Shown: one piece after another, positions 12,726 through 23,982 of the stretch | How the letters are laid out: each line of letters starts with the position of its first letter | Position numbering within the stretch: position 1 is the first letter of the stretch | NCBI GenBank assembly: GCA_963170055.1 | Contig: CAUJGJ010000003.1 | Span: forward strand, 1,279,044 to 1,343,043 | Direction of reading: 5' to 3' | Source: Halisarca cf. caerulea | Lineage: Eukaryota; Porifera; Demospongiae; Chondrillida; Halisarcidae | Length of the DNA stretch: 64,000 nucleotides | Notes under the pieces: model-generated | The model's database searches: none | The model's input: the letters and a program-made list of their open reading frames with translations, nothing else | What the model was told of the DNA's origin: nothing | Translations under genes and position numbers: made by a program

Positions 12726-14250
12726 AGGGTATTTATAACTGACCGTGGGATTAACGTCAAAATGGTCCTCGCTGCACATGTGGGACATGTCCGCACTACT
12801 TTAAAGGTGGGAAAATTTCGGTCTTATTTATATGCGACTGTACTTGTGAAAAGGGACCACTTCGTGGGTCTAGCCAATTTTGCGTTTTTTGCATGATTCC
12901 ATAGCGTTTCAAATGCACTACAACGTGAATCCACTCGTGCTGTCGTCGCAAGTTCCTTTCTGGCGTTACATCTGAGTTTATTCCGCTATCGCGTATACTT
13001 TACTTTTGAGCTGCAAGAGTTTATGGTTCTATTTCCGTTAGTATGTATACTGTTAGTATACGGCATTCGTCAAGTGCAGGTCTTTTCCATTGTCTTTTTA
13101 TACAGGCAGTGATTATGTCATTGACCACAAGTTTAGATATGCGGATTGTATGGAAGCTATCAAGATGAAAAAGTGCTATAACTCACTTAAATTTAATCGT
13201 AATGCACTGAAACTTCAAAGAACATTCGAAAATTTCCTAAGAAAAAGATATGTGTAAAAACGAATTCCATGCGCCTTTCAATAATTTGTTGTTTTAGTGC
13301 CTTTCTCAAATGTTTGCTTTACAACGAATTGGTCCCTTTTTTTCAAGTACAGTCACATATCTTTTGTTCTCAACTTGTAGAAGCTTCAGAGCATCAAACA
13401 AGGGCTTAGTATGTAGGTAGAGGCATAAACGTTTCAATATTACCATTTTAAAAGATCTGCTTTATTCATGAAGAAACTAGTAAGGTTTTCCTAACCCCTA
13501 CTAAAAAGCGAAACGTTTTGGGCGCAACATGGTGGAATGCTTCTAAGACTAGTTTTTCACATAAATCGCTATTTAATAACAAAACATTTATATAGTAACT
13601 TTTTCATGCATTTACAATTCCGCTCCAAAGCCAAGATCTCCAAAAATGACTCTCAAAAGGCAAAATCCAAGCTGCTGTAACTTGGGACAGAGATAAAAGT
13701 TTTCTTGCCCCCACATGGAAAAGTTGTAACCTACAAATGGCTCTATGTTGGCACCAATAAACTTTCTCCAGCTTGTTCCCTCACGTACGCAGGTAAGTTA
13801 TGTCCGAATTGAGGCTGGTAAGGGGCGTTTTGCGGTTTGGCAGGTATGCGATTAGATCGTCACGCCTCGGACACTTTATCACGCTCTCGCCATGTGACCA
13901 CGTCCCACACGACAATATACGCGCGAATATACTGGCTGCCACGCTTGCGTGCTTGCCTTTTTTTTAATATGGCCGTTTCAACAAAAATCCACGTTTACAA
14001 TGGGGATACCTCTTATACTGTACGATTCTTTGTACATTTGCATGGATTGTCATCCAGTTAAGGCATTGAAGTGCTGCATGGACGAAAGTATCTATTGCAC
14101 CGGCGCTCTAAACTTCCCGATCAACGCGTATACGTGCACCGTTCGGTTCTCACTGCCGCGCAGCCTGGACAACTTAGCCTGCCCAACATTACAAGTAAAC
14201 AAAGCCAGTAAGTAAATTATACATTAATTAAATAAATGGTTACAAAGTTA
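12726..14250. repeat. Decayed interspersed repeats in the large intron
   Basis: The segment 12775-13450 starts with gtgggacatgtccgcact, and 13460-13790 repeats cctaacccctactaaaaag. Both match blocks near 2.5-3.2 and 38.8-40.6 kb. From 13800 to 14250 I see a ggggcgttttgcggtttg motif and no exon with support. I found no gene. Confidence 0.5.
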
Positions 14251-14272
14251 ATGCTGCTACGTAAATGTTCAG

Positions 14273-14451
14273 TTAATTATCGGTAATGGCAACATTCGCC
14301 ATTTGTTTGGTTATGGGGCTGTACACCAAGCTGCTTGAGGGGGTAAGATTGGATATGTGTGTGGTGGTGGGGGTGAAGTTGATGGTGTTGGTGGTGGTAG
14401 GGGTGGTGGGGATGTTGGTGGTGGTGGTGGGGATGTTGGTGGTGGTGGGGA

Positions 14452-14482
<31 letters not shown>

Positions 14483-14698
14483 GGTGGTGGTGGTAGTGGT
14501 TGTATATTGTAGTGGTGTATGTATTGGTAATGACATGTGGACCAGGTGTGCAGGAGGAGTGACAATAGCTTGTTTGGTGGTAGTGGTGGGAATGTATGCT
14601 AGCGGGGTGGATAATGGTACTGGTGAAAGGTGGCCATGGGGTGTGCAGATTGTCGAAGGGTAGGGACTTGGAGATAGGCTCTGTCCTGCAGATTGAAT
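14273..14698 (-). CDS. 3' exon of a CCCH zinc-finger gene (Thr/Pro/Asn-rich tail)
   Basis: On the minus strand an excellent acceptor (ggtttccccctacag) precedes an open frame that starts IQSAGQSLSPSP and ends at a stop at 14273. It is rich in Pro, Ser and Thr. It includes a long Thr run followed by Asn and IPTTT repeats, encoded by the ggtggt/gttgtt tract on the plus strand. The entry phase is 0, matching the exit of the CCCH exon at 14848. Two other frames give His-rich or Pro-rich strings, but they lack a matching phase. The gene is antisense inside an intron of the CARD gene. Confidence 0.55.
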
Positions 14699-14847
14699 CT
14701 GTAGGGGGAAACCATAGAATCAGATAATAATATTGTGTGGGAAACATATACTACCATGGTAGTATTTTGTGAATATCATCCCATGATATATAATCCTAAT
14801 GGGTCGCAACCTGAAATAAGTGTAACAATTACAGTTACTGCACTTAC

Positions 14848-14963
14848 CATATGGTGCAAGTCACTCCGGTTGATGTGCAGGAAAGTGCATTTGTCACCTT
14901 TTCTGCACCCATCTCTAGAACCAAAAAATCGGCAAACTTTGGTTTTGTATTTCTTTTTTTTCT
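14848..14963 (-). CDS. CCCH zinc-finger exon
   Basis: A minus-strand exon between acceptor cgtacag and a perfect GTAAGT donor. After a lysine-rich start it encodes one CCCH finger with spacing C-x8-C-x5-C-x3-H (CRFFGSRDG, then CRKGDK, then CTFLH), preceded by YKTK. YKT-type leaders are typical of RNA-binding CCCH fingers (TIS11, MKRN and related families). It leaves in phase 0 into the exon at 14698. Upstream exons were not found between here and 19.9 kb. The likely role is RNA binding, inferred from the motif only. Confidence 0.65.
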
Positions 14964-15610
14964 CTGTACGAATTAAAGAGCTATTACGTAGATACGATAG
15001 ACATTTGCACAGTCCCATCGATTATAAACTCACTTTGCTCACTTGCTTTGGACTTTCCTTGATATATGTTGTTGTTAATGTTAATAGTACTAGACATTTC
15101 AAGTTGACTAGTTGAAACAGCAGTTACAGTAGGCTTGTGACTGGAGTGTGCTTAAATCATAGACTAGACTAGACTAGAGTCTATGCTTAAATACTCCTAG
15201 TCATGGTTCCAGTGAGGTGCCTTAACTAAATGATGTACTACCACATGGGGTCCTATCACAGACCCCATGCATGGCTGTTGAGATTCTCTTAGGTAATGTG
15301 GTGGTTTTTAAAAAAACCTTTTGTTGATCCACTATTCCAGGATAGACCCAACAGACATTCATTACCATGCAACAGCATTCAATGAGGGGAGCATATTCAG
15401 CTGTTTAGCATGCAGGTAAAATTAACTCTTGTCTTACTTGGGCTCCTATTCAAGCAGATCTCCCCATTCAGACACAGTGTAAACCACAATCAACATGATT
15501 TACTGGTCTTAATTTATTTGACAATCATGTGTGTCATTATACAAGTTGAAGACTTCCCAGTCTAAGACTGTAATAACTACGTATGTAATGATAAGCATAT
15601 AGCTTTTAAC

Positions 15611-18600
15611 TTAGGCCACATGAGTTAGTAGTACAGTGGCCTTCTTTAGGTCATTTGACATCTTTCTGTATGTGTCTGTCTTTTTCTGTTTGTTCCTTTC
15701 CAATACAACCATTTCAATCTGTATTTTAGTACGCAAAGATACTAGCTTTCTTCTAAAGAATAGTTTTAACAATCTGTACTCATTCGAATTGGTATTACCT
15801 GCAGTAGTCAGTTCGTCTAGGGTCTTCAATTCTGGAAAATTCCCTACAGTTCTGCTCAAGGCATGGGCAAGTTTAGACTGGAATGTGTACTCCTGAGCAG
15901 TTGCCTGGGTTGTAGTTTCAATTCTATGGCTAGACTGACTTGCAGCAACTGTGGTTTCAATTCTATGGCTAGACTGTATTGCAGTAGTAGTTGCTGACTG
16001 TTCTCTTAGACTACTGTCGCTCACTTGAGGTGGCAACATTGTGTTCAGCACTGCTGTTGACTCAGTCTCATCAGGCTCCATATCACACCCAGCTGTAGCA
16101 TTGCTATGTTCTACTGGTGTGTGCTGGTTTCTTTGTGGGGTGGAGGTTGTTATTGGTATAGGGATTGATTCATTGGACACAGACAACAGGTCACTGTCAG
16201 CATATGTTAGGCCTGAGAGGTCTTCAGTGCTCATAAGTGTAGTGTCCATTGCCTCAGATACATTAGGATCAAGGGTCACAAGTTCATCTGATTCGGAACT
16301 TTGCCCAAATTCTGTTACATTAAGAACTGAACCACTGCAGTCATAGTTCCTCACAGCTGTGATGGGAAGGCCTATTTTGTCTTGTAGGATTGCCCTCCAA
16401 CATTGATCAGCTCTAGCTGAGACATCCTTCAAGGATGCACTCCTGAAGTGTAATACATTGGGGCCCTCAGTACGGTACTCTAGGTCTAGGTCACTGTCTA
16501 GGAACATTACAGTACCTTCAGGAGATCTATGCCACCACACCCCTTCCCCATGTACAAGATAGTGAGCAATTCTTTGTAGGTGGCACTGGAATTCCCCTAG
16601 GTGGCTCTGAATGAACTCTTTGCTGAAATGACTTCCACGGTAGTGTGGGAGATTCTTGGCGCTCTGTTTGATTCTAGAATGCTCACCTGAGATCTGACTG
16701 TAGCATGTAGGTTCAGGACTGGAATCTAGTTGTTTGCACTGTAGCTTAATTAATAGGGACTCAACAAACCCATCTACTTTGTGGTCAGTGTTCATGGCTG
16801 CACGCCCGGCCTGCTTAAAAAGACGCTCTTCAGCCTCAGTATTGGTTGAACGGCTGCAAACTAGTTCATGTTGAACTGGACCATGCATTAGCATTGAGTG
16901 AAAGTAGATTGAGCACCTGTCTGGTTTGAATAGGTCAATATAAATCACATGGTGCAGAAAAGCACAATTGTAGAATTGCAAGCATTGCCTTGGCGATCGC
17001 TTGCTGTCATTAGAATACACTATTTCTGAGATCTTGACTAGTGTGCTGATCAGTACATGCACTGGATCATTTGTGTCGAGTTTACTTAGCACTAATATAT
17101 GCATAACTTGGAGCAGTGCATTCCTATAGTCTGAGCCATAAAGTTTAGGTTTTTTGTGGAAGTCAAAAAGGTACTCCTGCACCTTGGACTTCACACCTGG
17201 CTGGGTGATTACACTAGGGAGCTTACTCAATAGGGTAGCTATGTGACCTTTTAGATCATGAAGGGGCTCAAATGACAATACAGTGTATTTAAATAGATTC
17301 ATATCACATAGGTCAACAGTGGGGTTCAACAGCAATAAAGCTGGCACCCTCTGGACCCCACAGAGGTGGTCCTTGAGGATGTCAGTCATGCCTTTCTTGT
17401 TATTAGGAGGGAAATCATAAATCTTTCTATTCACTAGTTCCTGCCTCAATTGTTCACGGCTAAGAGACTCAAAACTGCTCACTTTGTTTGGAACTTTGCC
17501 GAATACACCACATGTGGCCATCTTCTGAATGTCATCTAGATTTCTTAGTTTAGAGCATTGTACCACGGCAGTGTAATCCACAAAGTCCTTTACATGACAG
17601 TCACATACAAGACAGCAGTAGTTGCCCCCTCTCTGTATGCCTGCCTCAAACCAGGCTGACTGCTTGTCACCTTTAAAAAACTGTAGTGAGTCATGCAATT
17701 CAAGGCCGTTGTCCAGGACAATGGGGTCAGAAAGGCTATCTAGACAGGCTACTCTCTCTGGAATCAATCCTGCCTGGTCAGCTGAGGATGACGAGCAGTG
17801 GGCTATTATATACACCTCACCCTGCTCTACAGTCTCTTGTACACTCATGGTGGACTTACTAGATCTAGCTACTTCCTCGTCCGTGAGGTACACTAGAGGG
17901 TTGTACACTGCCCCAACAACAAACACTACCAGACCATACCCCAGGAGTACAGAGTGGTCAGACCATACCCACAAGGATCTGTTGCATTGGTACTCTCTCA
18001 GTAGTGATCTCATGTTATGTATTTCCTTTGACTCAAACTCAGGTAGAGCACTAGGTGCAACCTTTGAGACTAAAGCTAGTATTTTATCTCTGCTCATTTC
18101 ACTAATTTGTGATTCAGTGTACATTCGCATTAAGTACCTATGTTTGTCTGTCAATTTTTGTCGAATTTCTGTAAGTGAGTATTTGCGGCCCATAGCAGTT
18201 TTTTCACATCTCTCCCCGTGTTTGTAATAGGTCACTGGCAAAGGGCAGCAGGGGGACCCTACACTGATTATATTGGTTTCAAGCAGCTCTTTCTCTTGCA
18301 CCTTCAACTTCTTACTGGTAGGCAGTGCTGGCATGCTTACATCGGAGTTTTGGTACTTTTTCAAAATTCTTCTTTGTTTTGGAACTACCTCAGTTTCTGG
18401 TATTTCACAACCCAGCTCTAAAGCTAGCAGTTTGATTCTGTGGCCAGCATCTGTCCCCCTGATTGCAAACTGTTTTGCCAGTGCACTACCAACAAACTTT
18501 TCAGTTTTGTCCCAGTTTTGTAGTTTATGGCATAAAGCTTGGAATTCCCTAGTGTTCTGGCAGTCACTCTCTTTCAGAGGCCACCTTTTCTTAGTCTTTT

Positions 18601-19675
18601 TGGATTGGGTGGTATCTGGATTATCATAGAACATACCAAGTCTTTGCTTGTCATACTTTGTGAAGCTAGTGTCCTGTGCATGTACACGAATTACAGCATT
18701 CTCAGCTAGTGCCTTTTTCACTTCATCAGTACATTGTTTCTGTGTGTTTTTAACTACATTTTTGAAGGGTTGTATGTGATTGATTGCTACTTCAGCAAAA
18801 GGCTGACCTGTTGAACTAAGGCACAGTGAATTAATTTTGTCATAGTGGGCTCGAGCAAATTCTTTTGCTGAAACTTGCTCCAATGGGCCATGAAGGTTTT
18901 CCTCATTTTCACACCTAAAAAGTGGCCGCAGTGGCATTGCTTGCTGTAATTCAGTGTGTTCAACAGCACAGGCAATACAGTTTGACACGGAGTGGCTCTG
19001 TTGGGATTTCTTGTCCATTTTCTGCCACTTTGCAAGTGAAAACGTCTTGATATATTCACTTCGATCTTCTACAGGGTGCCATTTAGAATTAAAAGCAGCT
19101 ATAACCTTTTTAACCATTCTATCAAATTTTGATGGAGTTGTTGCATTTACTGTAATGAAATCAGATTTGTCAAGGTTGCATATTGCACCAAAATTATCCA
19201 AGAAAGTTTGCTGTGGGTCCAAATGTTTTATTTGTTTTCTTGGCCCACTGTCTTGCGTAGTTTGTTCATGAGCTAGTTGTACAGTAATGTGTGTACTACT
19301 ACTACTACTACATGCACCATCAGTGTTGTCACTACTCTGCATGTTAACGTCTGTTCTATTGCCTTGTCCTTCAACATGACATTGTAGTTTATTACTGGTT
19401 TTGCTAACTGTAGAGACAACCCCTTCTACCTCACTTTCTAACAGCCTTGGCATACCATTTTCCTTGTATGGGGATACCTTGCTTCCCAAGGACAACTCAA
19501 GAGATGTATCATTTGTACTATTTGTCTTACTTTGTACTTTGCTCGGATTTGAAGTCTTTTTTTTGCCTTTCTCAGATGGTGGCTTACCATACAGCTGGCA
19601 AATAGCTGTGCGGGCATACCCACAGTTCAGAACAAGACCTGTGTTTTCTTTAAACATCACTGTGACAGCAACAAC
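15611..19675 (-). CDS. Very large unrecognised ORF (about 1350 residues), transposon-like
   Basis: This is one uninterrupted minus-strand frame. It enters in phase 0 after acceptor tcttatatacag and joins the exon at 19786-19881. I do not recognise the family. Visible features are a Lys/Ser-rich N-terminus, a segment with CxxC-type pairs (SNCIACAV; YCCLVCDCHV), a SAP-like helix-loop-helix (LSREQLRQEL ... KKGMTDILKDHL), then FEPLHDLKGHI, which resembles the region around a catalytic Asp in some large DDE transposases. The C-terminus is Ser/Thr-rich, then basic. A long intact exon in an intron suggests an active or domesticated mobile-element protein, but I found no terminal repeats. Function unknown. 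Confidence 0.7.
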   Translation of the reverse strand, partial: VVAVTVMFKENTGLVLNCGYARTAICQLYGKPPSEKGKKKTSNPSKVQSKTNSTNDTSLELSLGSKVSPYKENGMPRLLESEVEGVVSTVSKTSNKLQCHVEGQGNRTDVNMQSSDNTDGACSSSSSTHITVQLAHEQTTQDSGPRKQIKHLDPQQTFLDNFGAICNLDKSDFITVNATTPSKFDRMVKKVIAAFNSKWHPVEDRSEYIKTFSLAKWQKMDKKSQQSHSVSNCIACAVEHTELQQAMPLRPLFRCENEENLHGPLEQVSAKEFARAHYDKINSLCLSSTGQPFAEVAINHIQPFKNVVKNTQKQCTDEVKKALAENAVIRVHAQDTSFTKYDKQRLGMFYDNPDTTQSKKTKKRWPLKESDCQNTREFQALCHKLQNWDKTEKFVGSALAKQFAIRGTDAGHRIKLLALELGCEIPETEVVPKQRRILKKYQNSDVSMPALPTSKKLKVQEKELLETNIISVGSPCCPLPVTYYKHGERCEKTAMGRKYSLTEIRQKLTDKHRYLMRMYTESQISEMSRDKILALVSKVAPSALPEFESKEIHNMRSLLREYQCNRSLWVWSDHSVLLGYGLVVFVVGAVYNPLVYLTDEEVARSSKSTMSVQETVEQGEVYIIAHCSSSSADQAGLIPERVACLDSLSDPIVLDNGLELHDSLQFFKGDKQSAWFEAGIQRGGNYCCLVCDCHVKDFVDYTAVVQCSKLRNLDDIQKMATCGVFGKVPNKVSSFESLSREQLRQELVNRKIYDFPPNNKKGMTDILKDHLCGVQRVPALLLLNPTVDLCDMNLFKYTVLSFEPLHDLKGHIATLLSKLPSVITQPGVKSKVQEYLFDFHKKPKLYGSDYRNALLQVMHILVLSKLDTNDPVHVLISTLVKISEIVYSNDSKRSPRQCLQFYNCAFLHHVIYIDLFKPDRCSIYFHSMLMHGPVQHELVCSRSTNTEAEERLFKQAGRAAMNTDHKVDGFVESLLIKLQCKQLDSSPEPTCYSQISGEHSRIKQSAKNLPHYRGSHFSKEFIQSHLGEFQCHLQRIAHYLVHGEGVWWHRSPEGTVMFLDSDLDLEYRTEGPNVLHFRSASLKDVSARADQCWRAILQDKIGLPITAVRNYDCSGSVLNVTEFGQSSESDELVTLDPNVSEAMDTTLMSTEDLSGLTYADSDLLSVSNESIPIPITTSTPQRNQHTPVEHSNATAGCDMEPDETESTAVLNTMLPPQVSDSSLREQSATTTAIQSSHRIETTVAASQSSHRIETTTQATAQEYTFQSKLAHALSRTVGNFPELKTLDELTTAGNTNSNEYRLLKLFFRRKLVSLRTKIQIEMVVLERNKQKKTDTYRKMSNDLKKATVLLTHVA

Positions 19676-19785
19676 CTGTATATAAGATGGGACTGTATGT
19701 TATATAGGTTTCAACAATTTAACTATCATGTTGCAATTTTATGCCTGGTTATTCAGTAATCAATGTCATATTATTAGTTCCTTAC

Positions 19786-19881
19786 AATTCGGAGTTTCAA
19801 TCCCAGCCTGTGATAGGCAACAGTCTGTTCTTCACTCAACAATTCAGTTAGCGTTTCGATTTCAGCTCGAGAAAGGCTTCC
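19786..19881 (-). CDS. Upstream exon of the large unrecognised gene
   Basis: A 96-nt (32-codon) phase-0 exon between cttggttatacag and a GTAAGG donor. It encodes an acidic amphipathic helix-like segment, GSLSRAEIETLTELLSEEQ, and ends LGLKLRI. The next exon begins VVAVTVMFKE in the same phase. The frame remains open 5' of the acceptor for about 16 codons without a Met, so an unspliced reading is also possible. Confidence 0.5.
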
Positions 19882-20044
19882 CTGTATAACCAAGCAGCTT
19901 CGAATTTCCCTCCAAAGTCTACCACAAGTAATGCGATCACGCGCGATGTAACCTCAGCACAATGATGAATACCGTGACGTCATAATTAGTTCTCGTGACA
20001 TCATGTGACTTTGCTCTGAAGTTGGGTCTTCTTCACTAGGTAAA

Positions 20045-20345
20045 TTTCTTCGTAAAAGGCGGAGATCTAGATGGCGGTGCATAACTGCAGAAATTTAAGA
20101 GATGATTTCTAAAAGGTAAAGCTAAATTTTCACCGCGTATAATTTCGATTGCTTGTTCCATTCAAGTTATGTCTAACTATATCCTGTCTTGTCCTTGCTT
20201 GCAAACTACAAAATGCTGTACATAACAACGAAAGAACTGAATTTCAAAATTATACGCGGTGAAAATTTAGATATTGATCCTAAGGTTATTTTGAACCCAT
20301 TGTAAGGTTGAAAAACCACCATCTAGGTCTCCGCCTTTTTCACTA
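20045..20345. repeat. Foldback MITE, about 0.3 kb
   Basis: The outer arms are aaaggcggagatctagatgg and its inverse ccatctaggtctccgcctttt. Inside lies a second inverted pair, aaattttcaccgcgtataatt versus its complement near 20248-20269. There is no coding sequence. Confidence 0.7.
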
Positions 20346-21600
20346 AAGCTGTTTTCGTATGTTGTAGCAAATGATTAATTGTGCAACTGTTGAACACATC
20401 ACACAAAAGAAAAGGTTATTTCTACTTAGTAGACAAGTTAAAAATATTATTCATGGCTTCTTGTAGGCTTCTTAGGAGGTATCTGTGAAGAAAATAGGGG
20501 TGCAATTACGGTCACCGTAGTGGCGGCCATTTTGACGGTGCCATAAAATTGGACATAACATACCTGCGTAGCATCCAGCCGAAAACTAAAATTCTGAAGA
20601 ACATCCAGTTAGGTCACAAGCCAGCAGAGCAAACATGACGACAGAAAACTTCACTTAACGCAGATTTGGCATTCAATTGTATGCGCGCGAATTCCAGTCT
20701 AAATCATGAGATGAATGCGTGACTAATAACTTATAGGTGCCGAAAAATAACATTTCATCACTACAAACTGAGGAGCGCTATCATAATACATCTGGACATG
20801 TCTCACATGCTTGGTAAAAAGTTTCTCAAATACTCAACGTTTTCTTCCCAATACCAATAGGTGCAGGCTCAGTCTATCACAGGTATGTTATGTCCAATTG
20901 GATATGAACGGGACATAAAATAGAAGGGTGGACATTATCAAAGCACTGAAGGAAATCGCCTTGTTTTCTGTCAGAACGAAATGTAGAGCTCTAAGTGATG
21001 TTTGGACTAACACTTGACAATGTCCATTTTGTATCTGACATAGACCTGAACCTAATCTATATTGTCATTTGACAGCATCTGCTACCCGACAAAGAAGGAT
21101 GATGACTGCACAAGGAATTTTCAAATGAAATTCCGGTCGGAAAAAATTTAATTTATGGATTTGAAACTTTCACAGATAAAGGAGCAAACCCTCAGATTGA
21201 AATATGAATCTTTGTACGTTGTTCCTTTCGTTTTATGTCCAGCGTTTTGTGACCGCATGGGTGTTTTTTCTCAGTTTTTCTTGTGAATATCTTATATATT
21301 GAAGCCGTGGAATGGAGCAGCAAAATTCATTTTTCGATTAGTAAGTTTACACTTTGTTGCACATTTTGAGCCTCCTTTTGTGTACAAAAACCCCGATTTC
21401 TCCGACCAGAATTTGCAATCTTTGTGTTTTTACATAGTCCTGACAAGAGGTCTACAAAGACAATCTTTCAAGTGCATTTGGGACATGTCCATTAGCACTT
21501 TAATGGCTTCCCAAAGTCGGTGAATTTACTTTTTACAAGTTGCTTTATTTCTTCACAATATGTAGTGGAGTGGCCAATGAATGTTTTTAAAGCATTACAA
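20346..21600. repeat. Decayed inverted-repeat elements, no gene seen
   Basis: Includes ggcggccattttgac near 20521, a copy of the gactaataactt ... ggacatgtctcacatg terminus at 20715-20815, and gggacatgtcc at about 21480. These match termini seen near 5.1 and 40.6-41.6 kb. Open frames are short and not flanked by splice sites. Confidence 0.45.
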
Positions 21601-21605
21601 ACATA

Positions 21606-21892
21606 TCTAAGAACACCTTCCAATTTGTAATGCACAATTCCATTATGAAATATTCAGCAAAGGATCCACAAATTTGCAAACCCATGAAGATCAAAGGAAA
21701 GATCAAAGAAGTTGTTTTGTGTTTGCCTATTCAAAACACAAAACATTGTCGCTGTAAACAACTTTTACAGTGGAGTTACAGCTGGTACAGCTGCTATCTC
21801 TAAGGGTTTGCAAATTTGTGGATCCTAGGCTAAAATATTTCCTAATGGAATTGTGCATTGCATTATGGAAGGTTTTTAAGGTACACATTGAG
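21606..21892. repeat. MITE, diverged member of the caccttcca family
   Basis: The arms are caccttccaatttgtaatgc and the inverse gcattgcattatggaaggtt. Nested inner arms are ggatccacaaatttgcaaac and gtttgcaaatttgtggatcc, with gatcaaag direct copies. Confidence 0.7.
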
Positions 21893-22382
21893 CTATTTTT
21901 CATCTAAGTAGCTTGCTTGAGCGTTCGACTAATCGACGATTTATCAGGTAGTTGAGTTGGGCAGTTATTCGACGCGAGTAAATTGGAACATGGGCCTACA
22001 GACACAGGATGAAGACTGAATTGTTTCTAATGTAAATATATAAGTTTCTACCGATGGGGGTTTTGATTACCAAAATAGTTTTAAAGATATTCAGCAAATA
22101 CTCACAGCGCGATAAAAGATTCGTCAATAACTTCTCTGAAAACGAGTACATCAAAACCCCCATGCATCGGTGAAAAGTTGAAGCAGTCAATGCTGATCAC
22201 AATGAAACACTCAGAAGGTTCTTACGTGGCTCCGCTGATTCACTCGGCGACGTGGCATTCTGTAAAAAAATCTCTCTCGCAAGGGGCCTGTTTTCACATG
22301 ATAGTCATGTGACGAGGGCTGTGACGTCATCGAACTCTTGGTACCATTGGAAAGTGAAGACTACTTTGAAGGTGGGGAAGCA

Positions 22383-22540
22383 TGGCAAGGACTGATGTGT
22401 TGCAAGCAAAAGAATGTCAGAGGAAACAGGCCATTATTTAAAGAAAGCGGATGACTGAAGAAAGTGTAAAGGCGGCAAAAGAGGAAAATTTTAAGCGTTT
22501 GAGTCATTCGGCGCGGATCGTCAATCTCGAAGAACAAGGT
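22383..22540 (+). pseudogene. Exon-like coding remnant with an in-frame stop
   Basis: Starting at an ATG near 22383 the frame reads MARTDVLQAKEC, then reaches TAA. After it, in the same frame, RMTEESVKAAKEENFKRL continues to a good GTACGT donor. The amino-acid composition is that of a basic helical protein. The stop and the missing downstream exons suggest a broken gene copy. The family is not recognised. Confidence 0.3.
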
Positions 22541-23982
22541 ACGTACGGTAGTCGTTGTTGAGCTTAAATCTAAATAGAAAAGTCTCTTTTACTAGCCTAA
22601 ACATGTATCACTTTATACAGCACTCTTAACGCCTTCAACTTACCACTGACTGAAAAATTACACCCAATTTCGAAACTCCTGCAGTCCGCAATTGTCCTTA
22701 TGCGAATATACATGCTTGACACTGTTTCTCCTCAGATAAAGGCTTAAAAGCACCAAATCTACGATGTATTGCCATGCAGCGCTATCGATCTAGCTTGCTC
22801 CTAAACTAAAACGTCATAGAATGTCACGCATATGTCACATGATTCGAAGCCATCTTAGTAACGTTTTCACTAAAATTTAAGCTTGTTATCACATTAGGGA
22901 GATTTTTAACATGTCCCACATGCGAGTACTGGGTTAGCCTGTAGTCTACTCAGATACAAAGTAGATATGTCCTTATAGAAATGTACTAACCACGATAATC
23001 TGAGACGAAACATCGCTGTTTTGCCAATGTGCTATAAGGCCTTTTCTGGGAATTCCACCCTTCATCAGTAGCACTGGGCAGAGCAGTAATGGATGTTCCT
23101 TGGAAACCTCCCATCACGGGATTGGTCAAGGAAAATCCAAAACCGCTAGATGGTATAACAGACATCTTCACCGAACGCCTAGATTAACGCCAAGTACCGG
23201 TTTGTTAGCAGGTCTAAAGTATCAGCAAAGGTCACATGCCATAAGCTCTGTATAAGCAATGAAGTATTGTACTCGATTGTAAACTTTCTTTCCTTCACAA
23301 ACTTCTTTGGTACTTGGGCAATTTTCCTCAGTCTTTCATATATCTAAAATGCTTCAGAAACAACTTCCAGGTGGAATACCTTGCTAAATTCTTAAATTTA
23401 TCTATGGTAAGAACACTCGTATGCATGTCACAACTGATCAACCACTTACTTGTAAAAACGAACTCAAAATTCATTGCGTGACAAGTTATCCAGGCCAACC
23501 ATGAGTAAGCACTCGTGATTGGCCCAAATTATGAGTTGCAAAAGGTCCCTAATATAACTACAGGAAATGGTAGCCCTTAATTGAAATTTTTTTTTTAGTA
23601 ATTCACTATCAGTGGTCGAATATTGGTACTTAACTCTTAAGATCAGCAGAGAACCTATCCTAAATCTGTGAAGCATAAAAACACACTTTTACTCCTCTTG
23701 CAAAGAGATCATAAACCCATGTGGGTTAAAGTGGTTTAGTTGGTACTTCACGATATATGCATGGTGATTGTTTGATCTTAGAAGGAAGTTTCTGGGTGGG
23801 CATGGATAATCACGTGACTATCATGTGACACCAGTACATCTATTAAATTTGCTCTCATACAACATACTTTAGGCAATTCAAGTATTGGAGAGTATACCTA
23901 TTAGTTAAGCACTAAATTCAGTAGATAAGTAAAGTGTGCAATTTGAATCTAATTACATTTATTAGTATCCCATTAGTTTTAG

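Noticed and set aside
14277..14747. His-rich or Pro-rich protein from the (ggt)n tract
   Set aside because: These frames do not match the exit phase of the CCCH exon; the Thr/Asn-rich frame does and has a better non-repeat start.
17622..18227. Plus-strand frame of 201 codons
   Set aside because: Shadow of the 1349-codon minus-strand ORF; no domain and no splice context.
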